64,000 nucleotides of DNA from positions 620,001-684,000 of the forward strand of contig OZ251224.1 in assembly GCA_965240325.2 (NCBI GenBank). The letters run 5' to 3'. Source of the stretch: Rebecca billardiae RCC1528 (taxonomy: Eukaryota > Haptophyta). Shown piece after piece: positions 1 to 9,503 of the stretch. Made by a program: the position numbers and the translations under genes. The stretch's first letter is position 1. Each line of letters opens with the position of its first letter. The notes under the pieces were generated by a model. It was not told the DNA's origin. It searched no databases and saw nothing but the letters and a program-made list of their open reading frames with translations.

Positions 1-86
1 TGACTCGAGATCGCCCATTCGTGCATGATGATGGTGATGAACTGACAGGGATGGTTTTTCGGCGCTGCCCTCGCATCCATCCCGGC

Positions 87-1523
87 ATGCCGCGTTGCGC
101 TGCAATGTGGCGCTGCCGCCTGCTGGCGGCGGTGCTGGCTGGTGAGGTGGCAGGCGCTGCGGCGCAGCCGTGCCTCGCCGTGCGGGCCGACCAGCTCGCG
201 CGTGGCGCTGACGACGGCGAGCCCTTGCGAGCGTGCATGCCTTCGGGCGTCGACGCGTGCACGCCGCACGTCTCGTTCAAGGCCCTCGCATATGCGCGAA
301 TGGTGCGCGCGGGCGTGCTCATGCCGCCACCCACGGCGAGGTCACCCGGCGGTGGCGCCCGCAGACATACCGCGCCGAGCGCGATAAGGGCGATGGGATG
401 GGGGCTCGACCCGGCCACTCGCGCGCCGATCAACCTGCACTGGCTGCACGTGCTGCACCAAAAAGTGGCACACCACCATTTCGCTCGCACGCTCGGCGTG
501 CGGACGGCGCGCTACTTCGCGTGCGCTCAGGAGAGCCCGGCTGCGCTGCTTCGACAGCTCAGGACGCCACTGCCGTCCAGCTACGTCGCCAAGCTCGCGC
601 AGGGCAGCTACGCGCGGGAGGTGTTTGTCGTGCGCGACGGACGGCTCGCCGACCTCCGCAGCCAGGTGACCACGTTCTCGCGCACGCCTGTGTCGCTCAA
701 GCAGGTGGTGCACAAGCTCAGGCTGGCGGCGGCGGCGCGCGCGGTGCGCGGCGCGCGCAAGCATACCTTCTTGCTCGAGTCATTCCAGCCGTCCGTTAGT
801 GACCCGGGCCGCGCTGTCGACTTTAAACTGTATGCATTTGGCCGGAACGTGCCCGTCGCAGAGTACGACAACGTGATGACCAACCGCCCGGGCTTCTTCG
901 CACTCGCGTGCGACGCGAGCGTGGTGGGCTGCCCGGCGGTGGCCGCGGTGGGCGGCGCGGGTGCGCCGACACCGGTCTTCTACGAGGTGAACACCAACCT
1001 CACGCTCGTTGGCGCAGCTGGCGGGGCGACTGGCACGTGCGGCGCGGCACTGCCGGCTGAGGCGCCCCTCGGCGTGACGACAATGCGTAAGCTCGCGCGC
1101 ACGGTGGCTGGCGCGCTGGGCGCCTTCTTCCGCGTCGACTTTTATGAGACGCACACGGGGCCCGTGCTCAGCGAGCTCACGTTCATCCCCGGCTGGTACG
1201 ACGGTTACGTGCTCCGAGCGCCGTTTCGCGACCAGCTCAGCAGATACCTCGGCGCGCAGTGGCGCGGCGTCGAGGGCGGCGGCACACCTCAGCGCACACC
1301 ATGCTGGTTTCCGAGCGGGTGGGACGCGATGCTCGACACGTGCATAGGCTTCGGCACGTACAACCTCACCGCGCTCATCGACGCTAACTGCAATCTCGAC
1401 GAGCCTGGCGACGCCGCCGACGCACGCAAATGGCGCGCCGCCGCGCGTGAGATTGCCCAGGCGTACGCAGAATTCGAGCGCACGACCGCGACGAGGAGTT
1501 CGAGCAATGGCGTAGTCGGATAG
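87..1523 (+). CDS. Secreted TupA-like ATP-grasp protein
   Basis: Single-exon gene of about 478 residues. The first convincing start is the ATG at 87 or the one at 105, because both are followed by a hydrophobic leader (RLLAAVLAGEVAGAAA) that looks like a signal peptide; an earlier in-frame ATG at 51 would lengthen the leader. The body resembles the TupA-like ATP-grasp family linked to polysaccharide synthesis. Visible features are a glycine-rich lysine segment (YVAKLAQGSYAREVFVV), an acidic segment FLLESF near residue 230, DFKLYAFG, and the metal-binding-like ending FRVDFYETHTGPVLSELTF. From family knowledge, ATP-grasp enzymes join a carboxylate to an amine or thiol using ATP, or act as kinases; the substrate here cannot be read. 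An ATP-grasp enzyme behind a signal peptide suggests a Golgi or endomembrane role in glycan modification. That role is inference; the family call is moderate. Confidence 0.55.
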   Translation: MPRCAAMWRCRLLAAVLAGEVAGAAAQPCLAVRADQLARGADDGEPLRACMPSGVDACTPHVSFKALAYARMVRAGVLMPPPTARSPGGGARRHTAPSAIRAMGWGLDPATRAPINLHWLHVLHQKVAHHHFARTLGVRTARYFACAQESPAALLRQLRTPLPSSYVAKLAQGSYAREVFVVRDGRLADLRSQVTTFSRTPVSLKQVVHKLRLAAAARAVRGARKHTFLLESFQPSVSDPGRAVDFKLYAFGRNVPVAEYDNVMTNRPGFFALACDASVVGCPAVAAVGGAGAPTPVFYEVNTNLTLVGAAGGATGTCGAALPAEAPLGVTTMRKLARTVAGALGAFFRVDFYETHTGPVLSELTFIPGWYDGYVLRAPFRDQLSRYLGAQWRGVEGGGTPQRTPCWFPSGWDAMLDTCIGFGTYNLTALIDANCNLDEPGDAADARKWRAAAREIAQAYAEFERTTATRSSSNGVVG

Positions 1524-1929
1524 CTTCATGCCGCCCTGCATGAGCCTGGGTCATACGTATTCAAGATGTGACGACTTGATATTGATGAATCATACGTGTT
1601 GTTACTATGCCGATTCTCGGCGGTTCGCCACGCGCGCGCGTCATCAGGCCACGTGAATCGTGATCCAGCAGCTTTAATAAGTTTAATTGAATGAAGTCGT
1701 AGTCTGAGGCATTGTCGACGGACTGCCCGGACGGCCAGACAGCCGACCCAGCGGGCGTCGATTGACCTCGGGCTCGATGCTATATCTCGATCGGTCGCTC
1801 TGCTAGGCAAGGCAGGCAAAACAGAGTAGGCGGCGAGCAAAAGTTATCCCACACGCTGACAACGGGCGCGAATAATTAGGCGCGTGCAAACCGTCAAGCT
1901 GAAGCTGTCAAAAATCATCATCACCGAGT

Positions 1930-1996
1930 TATATTATATTATATTATATTATATTATATTATATATTATATTATATTATATAATATTATATATTAT
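1930..1996. repeat. ATATT pentanucleotide microsatellite
   Basis: Tandem TTATA/ATATT units run with few interruptions, and the tract becomes irregular at its right end. It lies in the intergenic gap after the ATP-grasp gene. Confidence 0.9.
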
Positions 1997-2182
1997 TGTA
2001 AGCTAGCTATTAACACTCGCAGTAGCTAAGATCGCGATTCATTATTAATTGACATCGATTCAGATGATGGCGGCTGTAGTTAAAGTGTCGTCGTAATTCA
2101 TCATGTCGCACTGCGGCCATACTAGCTCATAACTACAGCTACTGTACTGTAATCTCGCCTACCTGAGCTGTGTGCGTCTCTT

Positions 2183-2385
2183 ATGGCGCATGCCCCCCCC
2201 CCCGAAAGGTCTGAGCGTGAGCGAAAGCCGGGGAGGGGGCGGCGCACGTGCTCCGCAAAATCAAAAAGAGGATGCGCGCAGGATTTTGGGGATTTTTCGG
2301 TAGGTGGCCACCGCGTATGAGTGGATATCGCTGCCGCAATGATTGCGTTTGTAGTAGATGCTAATTTTAACGATAGTAACACTTA
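2183..2385 (+). repeat. Dispersed repeat, copy A (pair with 56750-57000)
   Basis: This segment shares with 56750-57000, in the same orientation, a C-run, the words CGAAAGGTCTGAGCGTGAG and AAAGCCGG, and a core of about 44 bases that includes CACGTGCTCCGCAAAATCAA. Further on both copies carry a diverged segment around ATATCGCTGCC and AATGATTGCGT. The similarity extends over roughly 200 bases with indels, which is typical of old copies of a mobile or repeat family. No open frame is conserved. Confidence 0.8.
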
Positions 2386-2929
2386 GGGGAATGCAGGGTG
2401 GAATAGCACATAACACCAGCCGTGTGTTAGAACATTCCGTCATAGTAAGATGCCTGAATTGTAAGAGCCTGAAAGAGCTCGCCAACCATAGAAACGATAG
2501 GTTGGGTCGTCAGCTTTGATTCACGCGCTTCTGAAAAACAGCGTTTTAGATTAGACGCATCCCTCTTCTCTTAAGAGAACTGCGCTTCAAAAACACCGTT
2601 TCAACGAAAGACGATCGCCCGCCATTCAACTGAAACGAGATTCTGCATAAAGCGAACCAAAGATGTTATTGCGCGGGTAGTCCGAACCGACGTTCCCGCG
2701 CGCTCTCATATCATACAGCTATCGAGCTACTGACTTGCTCATGCGGGTGGGATTCGACATCTCTATCTGCGAGGATTAACAGCTCTCTGAAAACGATTGT
2801 GTCCTGGACAACTTGAAAGGGCAGCGATCGGCTTTGATTCTGCCTATTGTAGGGAAAGTTTTATGGTACGAGTTAACGAACCGTCACTTCTGGGCTCTGG
2901 TCGCGAACAGTCGCCAACTGCCGGCACTA

Positions 2930-4050
2930 CGTGCGCGATCGCGTGGGGCGATCGCGTGGGGCGCGACTCCGGCGTGCAGCGGAAGCGCCCGAAGCGGAGG
3001 CGTCGGGGGCGGCGGCTGAAGGGAGCGAGGGCGGTGGTGGCGGCACCGAGGACGAGGGAGGCGCGCCGAACGGCATGTCCGTCCTCACCCTCGCCATCGG
3101 CGGCCGCCCGCGCGTCACCGCCGCCGGCTCTCAGCCGACGACAACGCCCGCGAGTGCCGCCCACGGCGCGCGGCGGGCGCGTCACGGCAGGCGGCGGGGG
3201 CGGCGACTGCAGGGAGCGAGGGCGATGGTGGCGGCGCAGTCGAGGGAGGTGCGCCATCCGGACAGCGCGGCGGCGCGGCGCGCGGCCGAGCGCGGGAGCC
3301 TGGGCGGCGGCGGGCGCGCGGCGGGGCATGTGGCTGTGCTCACTCAGTGCTGCCCGAGAGGCTGGCGCACTCGCCCAGCGCCGCCGCGCACACCGCCGCC
3401 GACCTCGCGCGCACGACCTCCGTCAACTCCTCCGTCAGCGGCGGAGAGCGCGTCGCCTCGCCGCCCACGCTGCCGCCCAGCCGGTTCGTCATCCGAGCGC
3501 TCGCCGGGCGCGCGCGGCGTGACGCGCCGGGCCGCGGTCGCCGCCTACTAGTACTAACTAAGTGGTGGGACCGCCGCTGGGGGGCGGGGCGGGCGGAGGA
3601 GATGGCGGTGGCGAAGGAGGACGCGGTGGTGGACGTGGACGTCACGCAGTCCGGGCTGCACTGGCTCATCCACCTCCTCTCTGCACTCGACCCACCGCCG
3701 TCACCGACGGCGCAGCAGCTGGCGGCGGCGCGACGTCATGGTGGCGGGCGCGGCGGCGCGGCCTCGGCCGAGGCGGGCGCGCGCCGCGCGCGCCGCTGCG
3801 GCGGCGTGGAGCGGCGGGAGCTGAGCGGCGCGCTGCTGCACACGCAGTCACGCTGCGCACGTGCTGCAGACGCTGTACGAGCGCGCCACCGCCGACGCCG
3901 CTGCAGACGCTGTACGACTACGAGCGCGCCACCGCCGACGCCGTCGCGCCGCCGCTGCCCCCGCCGCACCGGCACCGTCCGACCGTCCGACCGTGTCGTC
4001 ACAAGCCGCGGCTGCTGCTCACATTCACAAGCTCACTAGCTGCGTGATGG
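2930..4050. other. GC-rich coding-like island, unassigned
   Basis: Composition switches abruptly to very GC-rich, as in the genes of this window. Short stretches look protein-like, for instance plus-strand MAVAKEDAVVDVDVTQSGLH at 3602 followed by WLIHLLSALDPPPSPTAQQL, and minus-strand LTEELTEVVRARSAAV around 3400. Nothing joins them into a confident gene. Two local duplications are visible: GGGAGCGAGGGCGRTGGTGG near 3020 and 3215, and a unit encoding LQTLYERATADA near 3868-3895 repeated near 3903-3935 with small changes. It may be a decayed gene or a multi-exon gene I cannot parse. No family was recognised. Confidence 0.25.
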
Positions 4051-4354
4051 TGACTAGCCACTAGGGCCGTGCGCCCTCAACTTCGTTGTTCACTACCCGA
4101 AGATCGGCGTAGCCGATCATTCTTATATAGTAATAAACTGTAACGTTAGTGAGTTAACTGCAAAAAACGACTAAGTAGTCTCTGCTATCAAATGAGTCAA
4201 ATGACGCCATTACCAATTATACCAAACGTAGTAAGTAAGTTATTAGATCCGCGGCATGATCCGGACTGTAATAATCCTGACAGTCAAGGAGGACCCCGTC
4301 GTCCATCGACCAGCCTCACTTGCCAGCGGCCCTTGAATCATGCTGGCACCAAGA
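4051..4354. other. AT-richer gap between island and PARP-like gene
   Basis: About 300 bases with no supported gene or strong repeat. It would contain the 3' untranslated region of the minus-strand PARP-like gene that ends at 4355. Confidence 0.5.
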
Positions 4355-5521
4355 TCACTGCGGACGGCGCCGGCGCGGAGCCGCAGCCTGCTTGGCCTGC
4401 TTGCCATGCTGCGAGGTGACGCGCGCCCGCGACGATGGCGGAGCCTGCACCACGGGCGCGGGTCGCTTGCGCGGGGCGGTGGCCTGCTGGCTTGGCGCCA
4501 TCCGGCCATTGATGCTCGGCATGCGCGACGCCAGGGTTGCCGGGAACGGCATGGGCGGCAGCATAATGTTCGCCATATTCGCAATGGCAGCCCACGCGGC
4601 CACCCCACCCGGGTTCGCAAATTGCATGGAAGTGGGGACGGGTGGCAGACCGCGCTGCGCGATCATGGACGCGAGCCCGCTGGACTGCAGGACGCGGTCC
4701 GCCGTGCCGAGGAGCGTGAGCACCGCGATGGGGATGTGATGCCCTGGGCGGTGGCACACGAGCACGCCCGGCGTGTTGTGCTTGCGCAGGCCCGCCTGGT
4801 CCATCAGCACAGCAAACACGAGCAGCTTGCGCCCGCCCTTGCAGTACGGCAGCGAGATGAGCACGTCTTCGGCGAAGTACTCGCCCCGCCCGAGAGCCTG
4901 CCCGTTTGTGCCCCGCTTGCGCGGATCCAGCGACGAGCGGCAGATGTTGTCCACGTTCGCCTCGTCGGTGCCGTGGAAGACGAGGCGGATCGACTTCTCG
5001 CCGCTCTTCTTGTACGCAGCGAGGAAGCGCTTGTACAGCGGCTGGCCGGGCTGCGAGTGCGGGTTGTGGAAGACCTCCTTCACGCGTAGGCAGGCCGCAC
5101 GCTCGCTCAGGAATCGGTCGATGCTGTTCCGGTAGGGCAGGAGCACGTCGTCATCCGAGCGGTCGTGTGCGGTGAGGTCCACGCTGTCAAACGCGCGCTG
5201 CATCTGGCGGGCGAGCGTCTGGTCGTCCGCAGTCAGGTCGATCGGCTCCGCGGCAGGATCGACGGCATCGTCGGTCGACGACAGGTCGATCACGAGCCCA
5301 TCCTCCCTCGCGTCGCCTGCGCTGCCCCCCGCCTGCGCGCCACTTGCACCTGCTCGCGAAGGGCCGTCGCCGGACTCCACGGGGTCCGCCTCGTCAGCGA
5401 CAAGGTCGATGGTGGGCAGCTGTGAGGTGGGTCGAGGAGCGATTCGTGGTGGAGGCTGCCGTTGAACATCCTCATCGGAGTCGTCGAGCACGATCACTTC
5501 CTGCGCCGCAGTTCGGCGCAT
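4355..5521 (-). CDS. PARP-fold protein with five SUMO-interaction-like motifs
   Basis: The ATG at 5521 gives 388 residues. The first 120 residues are acidic and disordered and carry five motifs of the hydrophobic-core-plus-acidic-tail type that bind SUMO: VIVLDDSDED (9-18), TIDLVADEAD (37-46), VIDLSSTDD (77-85), PIDLTADD (93-100) and VDLTAHD (114-120). A PARP catalytic-like fold follows: LVFHGTDEANVDNIC with the triad His near 183, GRGEYFAED with the triad Tyr near 215, then KLLVFAVLMDQAG. No clear third-position Glu is visible, so mono-ADP-ribosylation or a dead enzyme is more likely than polymer synthesis. The tail is Pro/Lys/Arg-rich and could be a nuclear localisation signal. The frame stays open upstream of the ATG, so a 5' exon is possible. 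It is divergent from the tail-anchored gene at 5785. PARP-like: fairly sure. SUMO reading: inference from motif spacing. Confidence 0.65.
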   Translation of the reverse strand: MRRTAAQEVIVLDDSDEDVQRQPPPRIAPRPTSQLPTIDLVADEADPVESGDGPSRAGASGAQAGGSAGDAREDGLVIDLSSTDDAVDPAAEPIDLTADDQTLARQMQRAFDSVDLTAHDRSDDDVLLPYRNSIDRFLSERAACLRVKEVFHNPHSQPGQPLYKRFLAAYKKSGEKSIRLVFHGTDEANVDNICRSSLDPRKRGTNGQALGRGEYFAEDVLISLPYCKGGRKLLVFAVLMDQAGLRKHNTPGVLVCHRPGHHIPIAVLTLLGTADRVLQSSGLASMIAQRGLPPVPTSMQFANPGGVAAWAAIANMANIMLPPMPFPATLASRMPSINGRMAPSQQATAPRKRPAPVVQAPPSSRARVTSQHGKQAKQAAAPRRRRPQ

Positions 5522-5784
5522 GGCAACTGATGGCCACGCCCCCGGCTTTGTCCTGTCCCCCCTGCTCACTCGGTTGAGTCCGCCGCTGCTTGCTCGGAGC
5601 GATGACTGAGTAAACGCGGGTGCAGCCGTCCAGGCCTCCCGCAGCAGTGGCACTCCCTTGCTCCAGCAGTGGCAGCAGCCCGCCAATCACAAGAGTGGCG
5701 TTGTAGGACAAACGCGGGGGTCCGGTTCAGAAGCGGGTGAGCACCGGTCGCTGCGGCGGTCGCGCATCCAGCACGTGCTGATTC

Positions 5785-6276
5785 ATGGCCATGATTGCCA
5801 CGACGGCTGACGCGGTCGCGCTCAACTGCACAAAGATCGCAGACTCCCTCCGAGGTGTGCTCGAGAAGCCTGTGGACTTTGAGAAGCTCGATGCTGATGC
5901 ACTTGATGAGGTCATTGTCCTCCTCAGTAAGCAGCTCGAGGTGGCCCAGGATGTGCTGAGCAAGAAGGGGATCAAGCCGTTCAAGCATGTTGACTCGGTG
6001 AGCGTGATGCACCGGCGCGAGTCAAAGTCTGCGACACCGCGGAAGACCTCGGATAAGGTGGACGTGGGTCTCCGCCATGTGGATTCTATCCAGCTGAGCC
6101 GCTCGCGCCTCTCCTCCCAGGGCAATGTGCAGGTCGACCATCTGCACAACGGCTCGTCCTTCCCGGAGAAGATGCGCGAAAAGATCAAGGCGGCTCCGGC
6201 ACCCGCGGCCGCAGCGGCAGTGGTGGTCGGGGCGTTGCTGGTTGGGCTTGCGTTCAGGCTCGCACGCAGAAAGTGA
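5785..6276 (+). CDS. Small tail-anchored membrane protein
   Basis: Single exon of 163 residues. The N-terminal two thirds are soluble and amphipathic (FEKLDADALDEVIVLLSKQL around residues 32-51), followed by a Ser/Lys/Arg-rich middle with possible phosphorylation sites. Near the C-terminus an Ala/Val-rich segment (AAAAAVVVGALLVGLAF) forms the only membrane helix, ending in the basic tail RLARRK. That layout is typical of tail-anchored proteins, and the short basic tail fits the mitochondrial outer membrane or peroxisome better than the ER. No family was recognised. It starts 263 bases from the ATG of the divergent PARP-like gene. Confidence 0.6.
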   Translation: MAMIATTADAVALNCTKIADSLRGVLEKPVDFEKLDADALDEVIVLLSKQLEVAQDVLSKKGIKPFKHVDSVSVMHRRESKSATPRKTSDKVDVGLRHVDSIQLSRSRLSSQGNVQVDHLHNGSSFPEKMREKIKAAPAPAAAAAVVVGALLVGLAFRLARRK

Positions 6277-7740
6277 TGCGTCCCGCGCAGCTCTTGCCGT
6301 GGGTGACAAGACCACGGCTCCCGTCTGGCATGAGCTCACAGTCATGTCCTTGGAGTCTCACCTCGTGGCTTGAGCTCACAGTGCTCAACTCAGCTCAAAC
6401 AGGTTGCACGGCGTCCCCGTTGTCCCATATCTGCATCAACTTTCAATATCGCGGCCGAAGCCAAAGTGAGCCATGCGACCTCGGGATCAGAGTGCCGGTC
6501 TGTGCCGCCTCCGGGCCCGAGGCGGACGGCGCAGGCAGCCGCACGCAGCACGGCTCAGCACCGGCACGCGCGATGCGGCGGACCGTGCGGACCTGCGGAG
6601 CGGAGCAGAATGCATGAATGATACTCTGTCTAAGTATACCTAGCAGTAAACTCTATAGATTATGACTCTATACTACTGCTATGATATTGATTGACTGATG
6701 ATATCTACGACGACTGTCGCCCGGCCAGTCCGGCCGCGCCGCACTCAGGCGACTCTGCCCGGCGTGACTCCGTGAGTCCGACCGGCTGAGCGACGAGGCC
6801 CGTGCCGTATACGGCGTATACTACTACTGTTTTGTGACGATGATGACTGTTTAGCAGTGATGGCGGACGGGCGAGGCAGTCCGAGGCGGGACAATCACAA
6901 GTGAGCTTACCGCGGGCGCGGGCTACTCGCACTCACTCAGTGTCACACTCACAGATAACACCGCCGCTGAGACAAGCAATATTAGTATTATTAAGAAGCC
7001 AGCAACATACTACTTCATTGAAGACCGGATATGTGTCGTAATAACTCTCTGCACTGTGATCAGATTGATGAGCGGTGTAGTGACGCCGTCACTTGGGGGC
7101 AACTTGGGCGGGGCGGTTCCGCTACTCAAAGCAGTCAAAGCGGACCGGCGGCGGCATCAGCCGCCTTGCCCGCCTATGAGCGCAGTGATGCGTAGTTGAT
7201 TCAGCGTCGCGCGGCTCAGTCAGACCAGTACTCAGTAGTCTGCAGGCTCTGGAGTCAGTGAGTCAGTCGGGCGCGGCCAGGGACGGTCGTCATAGTCGTC
7301 ATGCCAATCAGTGCATCAGCATGCATAACCATTGACCGACTGCCGCCACTACCGGTGACGACTGACGACGTAGCACTACTAGTAGCAGCTAGCGCTGGTA
7401 GTGCCGTACACGTTATAATGATATTTCTACTTATTATTAGTCGTAGAGCTCTCGGCGGAATAGATCATATAGTAATAACCGTCGATGTACTATTCTGATG
7501 TCTGTGTGTACGTACGGTCGTATGCCTACTCCGTACTCGTGAGTACTCGTCCGATCACCATGAGTGCCCTTATATTAGACAACTTGAACTTTGATCGCCT
7601 GATCGGAGTAGAATATATCAACTTATGCTCTCCGAGCGCCCATGCCGATCGATGCGGTGGATGCGGCGGCGAGACGTGAGTGTACTGACGTACGGCTTCT
7701 TTATTTAGACTCAAGACTGGCAACTGCTGCGCACGGCTCA
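6277..7740. other. Intergenic stretch, no gene seen
   Basis: About 1.46 kb of mixed composition with many stops in all frames. The phrase TGAGCTCACAGT occurs twice near its left edge (about 6329 and 6371). Nothing else is supported. Confidence 0.6.
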
Positions 7741-8580
7741 TTAATCAGACTCGCCCGTCCAGAGAGTGAGGTTATCCCGTATGAGTTGCATCAAGAGGGT
7801 CGAGTCCTTGAAGTCGTGTTCGCCCAGCTTGTCGAGCACAAGCAAGGCGTCATCGAACGCCTCCTTGGCCAGCTTGCATGCGCCTACGGTATCGTGAAGG
7901 GTCTCATACTTGAACACGGCGTAGTTCAGGGCGACGCCCAGCCGGACCGGATGTGTAGGGACGAGCCCGCCATTGGTTGCCTGCTCGAATGCGCTCTCAT
8001 ACGCAGCATCTGCCTGCGTGGCAGCTGCTTTCGCCTCCTGGCTGCCAGGCTCGAGCTCTGCGATGTAGCGGTAGCAGTCCCCCTTCAGCTTGAGGAAGAA
8101 GATCTTGCCCTCGCTCCCGAATGTCTCGTTGGGCAGCACGAACTTGTCGAGCAGCTCGATCAGCTCGGTGCACGTGGAGCGCAGCTCGCCACCGATTCGG
8201 GTGACAAATGCTTGCTTGCGTGCAGACTCGAGTGGGGCGAGGGCAGACAAGGCATGGCGAGATTCGAGGGTGAGTGCCTTGTAACCGCGAGAGAGCAGGT
8301 CGCGCTCGTGCTTATCTGATGCAGACGATGTCGCAGCCCCAGCCGCGTACTTACGTTCGACGTATTTCTTCATGAAGCTCGCCATCTCGGTGTATCGCTC
8401 TGCAGTTCCCGCCAGCTCCGCATCCTGAAGTAGGTCGTCCAAGCCTTCAGGTGCTGCCGTCTCGTGCTGCGGTCCGACCGGCTGTGTAATGCCCCCGCTA
8501 GCCGCGAGCACAACCGCCGCGATCACAGCGAGACCAAGAGCCATCGAACCGATGAGATGCCGCTTCGTAAAGGCCACCAT
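7741..8580 (-). CDS. 14-3-3 protein with N-terminal membrane leader
   Basis: The ATG at 8580 gives 279 residues. Residues 46-275 are a clear 14-3-3 domain: HERDLLSRGYKAL (first signature, 91-103) and FKDSTLLMQLIRDNLTLW (second signature, 257-274). The phosphopeptide pocket is intact: Lys101, Arg108, Arg171 and Tyr172 match the human zeta quartet K49, R56, R127, Y128, and Asn219 and Asn270 are also present. Residues 1-30 are unusual: a basic start (MVAFTKRH) followed by a hydrophobic helix (LIGSMALGLAVIAAVVLAA), which is a signal peptide or signal anchor. Ordinary 14-3-3 proteins are cytosolic and lack this. By the positive-inside rule the 14-3-3 part would face a lumen. The C-terminal tail is short (TGESD). 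Family: very sure. Location: inference. Confidence 0.9.
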   Translation of the reverse strand: MVAFTKRHLIGSMALGLAVIAAVVLAASGGITQPVGPQHETAAPEGLDDLLQDAELAGTAERYTEMASFMKKYVERKYAAGAATSSASDKHERDLLSRGYKALTLESRHALSALAPLESARKQAFVTRIGGELRSTCTELIELLDKFVLPNETFGSEGKIFFLKLKGDCYRYIAELEPGSQEAKAAATQADAAYESAFEQATNGGLVPTHPVRLGVALNYAVFKYETLHDTVGACKLAKEAFDDALLVLDKLGEHDFKDSTLLMQLIRDNLTLWTGESD

Positions 8581-9184
8581 TCTTCGTTTGCTGCGTTGAA
8601 GAGACGCAGAGACCGAGTGTTGCGGACCCTGCTCGCAAGGTGCAAGGGCGAGCAACCTCCTCCCCTCCCGCTCGGACGGTAGCCCGACGTTCGTTTGCGA
8701 GCGCCCCCGCCGCCCCGCGGCGCCGGCGCTTTCCACTATCTACGGCGTACGGGTAGGGATCGCTACGACACTCGATACTAGTGTAGTGATATCATAGTCG
8801 CTACGGCTCGCCAGTCGCTACCCACCTGTCCCAGGATGTACGGGCCGCTGATCATTAATTCATTATTGGTCGGCGCGGACCAGCCCGTAGGCCGTAATGT
8901 AGCCACACAGGCTCCACAAAGCACAGGCCAAGCTACACCATCCGCGGATCGAACTACCGCACGTCAGGTAGTTCATCTGATCAGAGCATAACAGTGCAGC
9001 AGCGCAGCACTTGGAGGCAGTGCCATCAGGCGGCACCACGCCCATGCGATGCAGGCACCTGAGGCACCATGACCATGCCCGATGGCGAGTGCCGCATGCG
9101 GCCCGCGACACTGCGGCAGTGCGGCGCTCAGACCTTTCGGGGGGGCCGTGCGCCATTATGGGGCGGGTACGTACGCAGTATTAT
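8581..9184. other. Intergenic region upstream of the 14-3-3 gene
   Basis: The first 150 bases (to about 8736) are GC-rich and open in the 14-3-3 frame, and probably form its 5' untranslated region or part of an upstream exon. The remainder to 9184 shows no supported gene. Confidence 0.45.
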
Positions 9185-9503
9185 AAGGCGTTCATGTGCT
9201 GCTGCCTGCTTGGACAGTCGGAGCACCCGCGTTTGCTCGCTGACATCACTATATATATATACGGCTCGTGCCGTCACGCGCCGCCTGCGTCTCCATCGGC
9301 GGCTGCCACGAGCACGCGCCGGCCGGTTGCGACTTGGCTCCGCGCCACCGTGCACCGAGTCCGAGTGCTACGCACCCCGGCGCCGCAGCGGTAGCAGCTG
9401 CGCGATTCGCGCAGGAGAGGTGAGGTTGGCCATCCGATCGGCAGCGCTCATGCCGTGGCCGAGCGCTGCAGTCTGCCAGCCACACGAGTACGCGCCGCCG
9501 TCT
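9185..9503. repeat. Segmental duplication, left copy (pair with 11401-11728)
   Basis: This copy holds the 3' end of the RCC1-like gene and its downstream flank. It matches 11401-11728 in the same orientation with small indels and substitutions; the shared word GAGCACCCGCGTTTGCTC and the CGCCGCCTGCGTCTCCATCG word appear in both. The left copy has a short TATATA insertion that the right copy lacks. Confidence 0.9.

Larger units (their letters stand above)
1524..2929. other. AT-rich intergenic stretch with repeats
   Basis: No protein-like reading frame could be supported here. The stretch holds an ATATT microsatellite (1930-1996) and one copy of a dispersed repeat (2183-2385). Base composition is far more AT-rich than in the flanking genes. 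Confidence 0.6.

Noticed and set aside
7642-8319. Plus-strand open frame of 225 codons opposite the 14-3-3 gene
   Set aside because: Antisense shadow of a clear 14-3-3 coding sequence.
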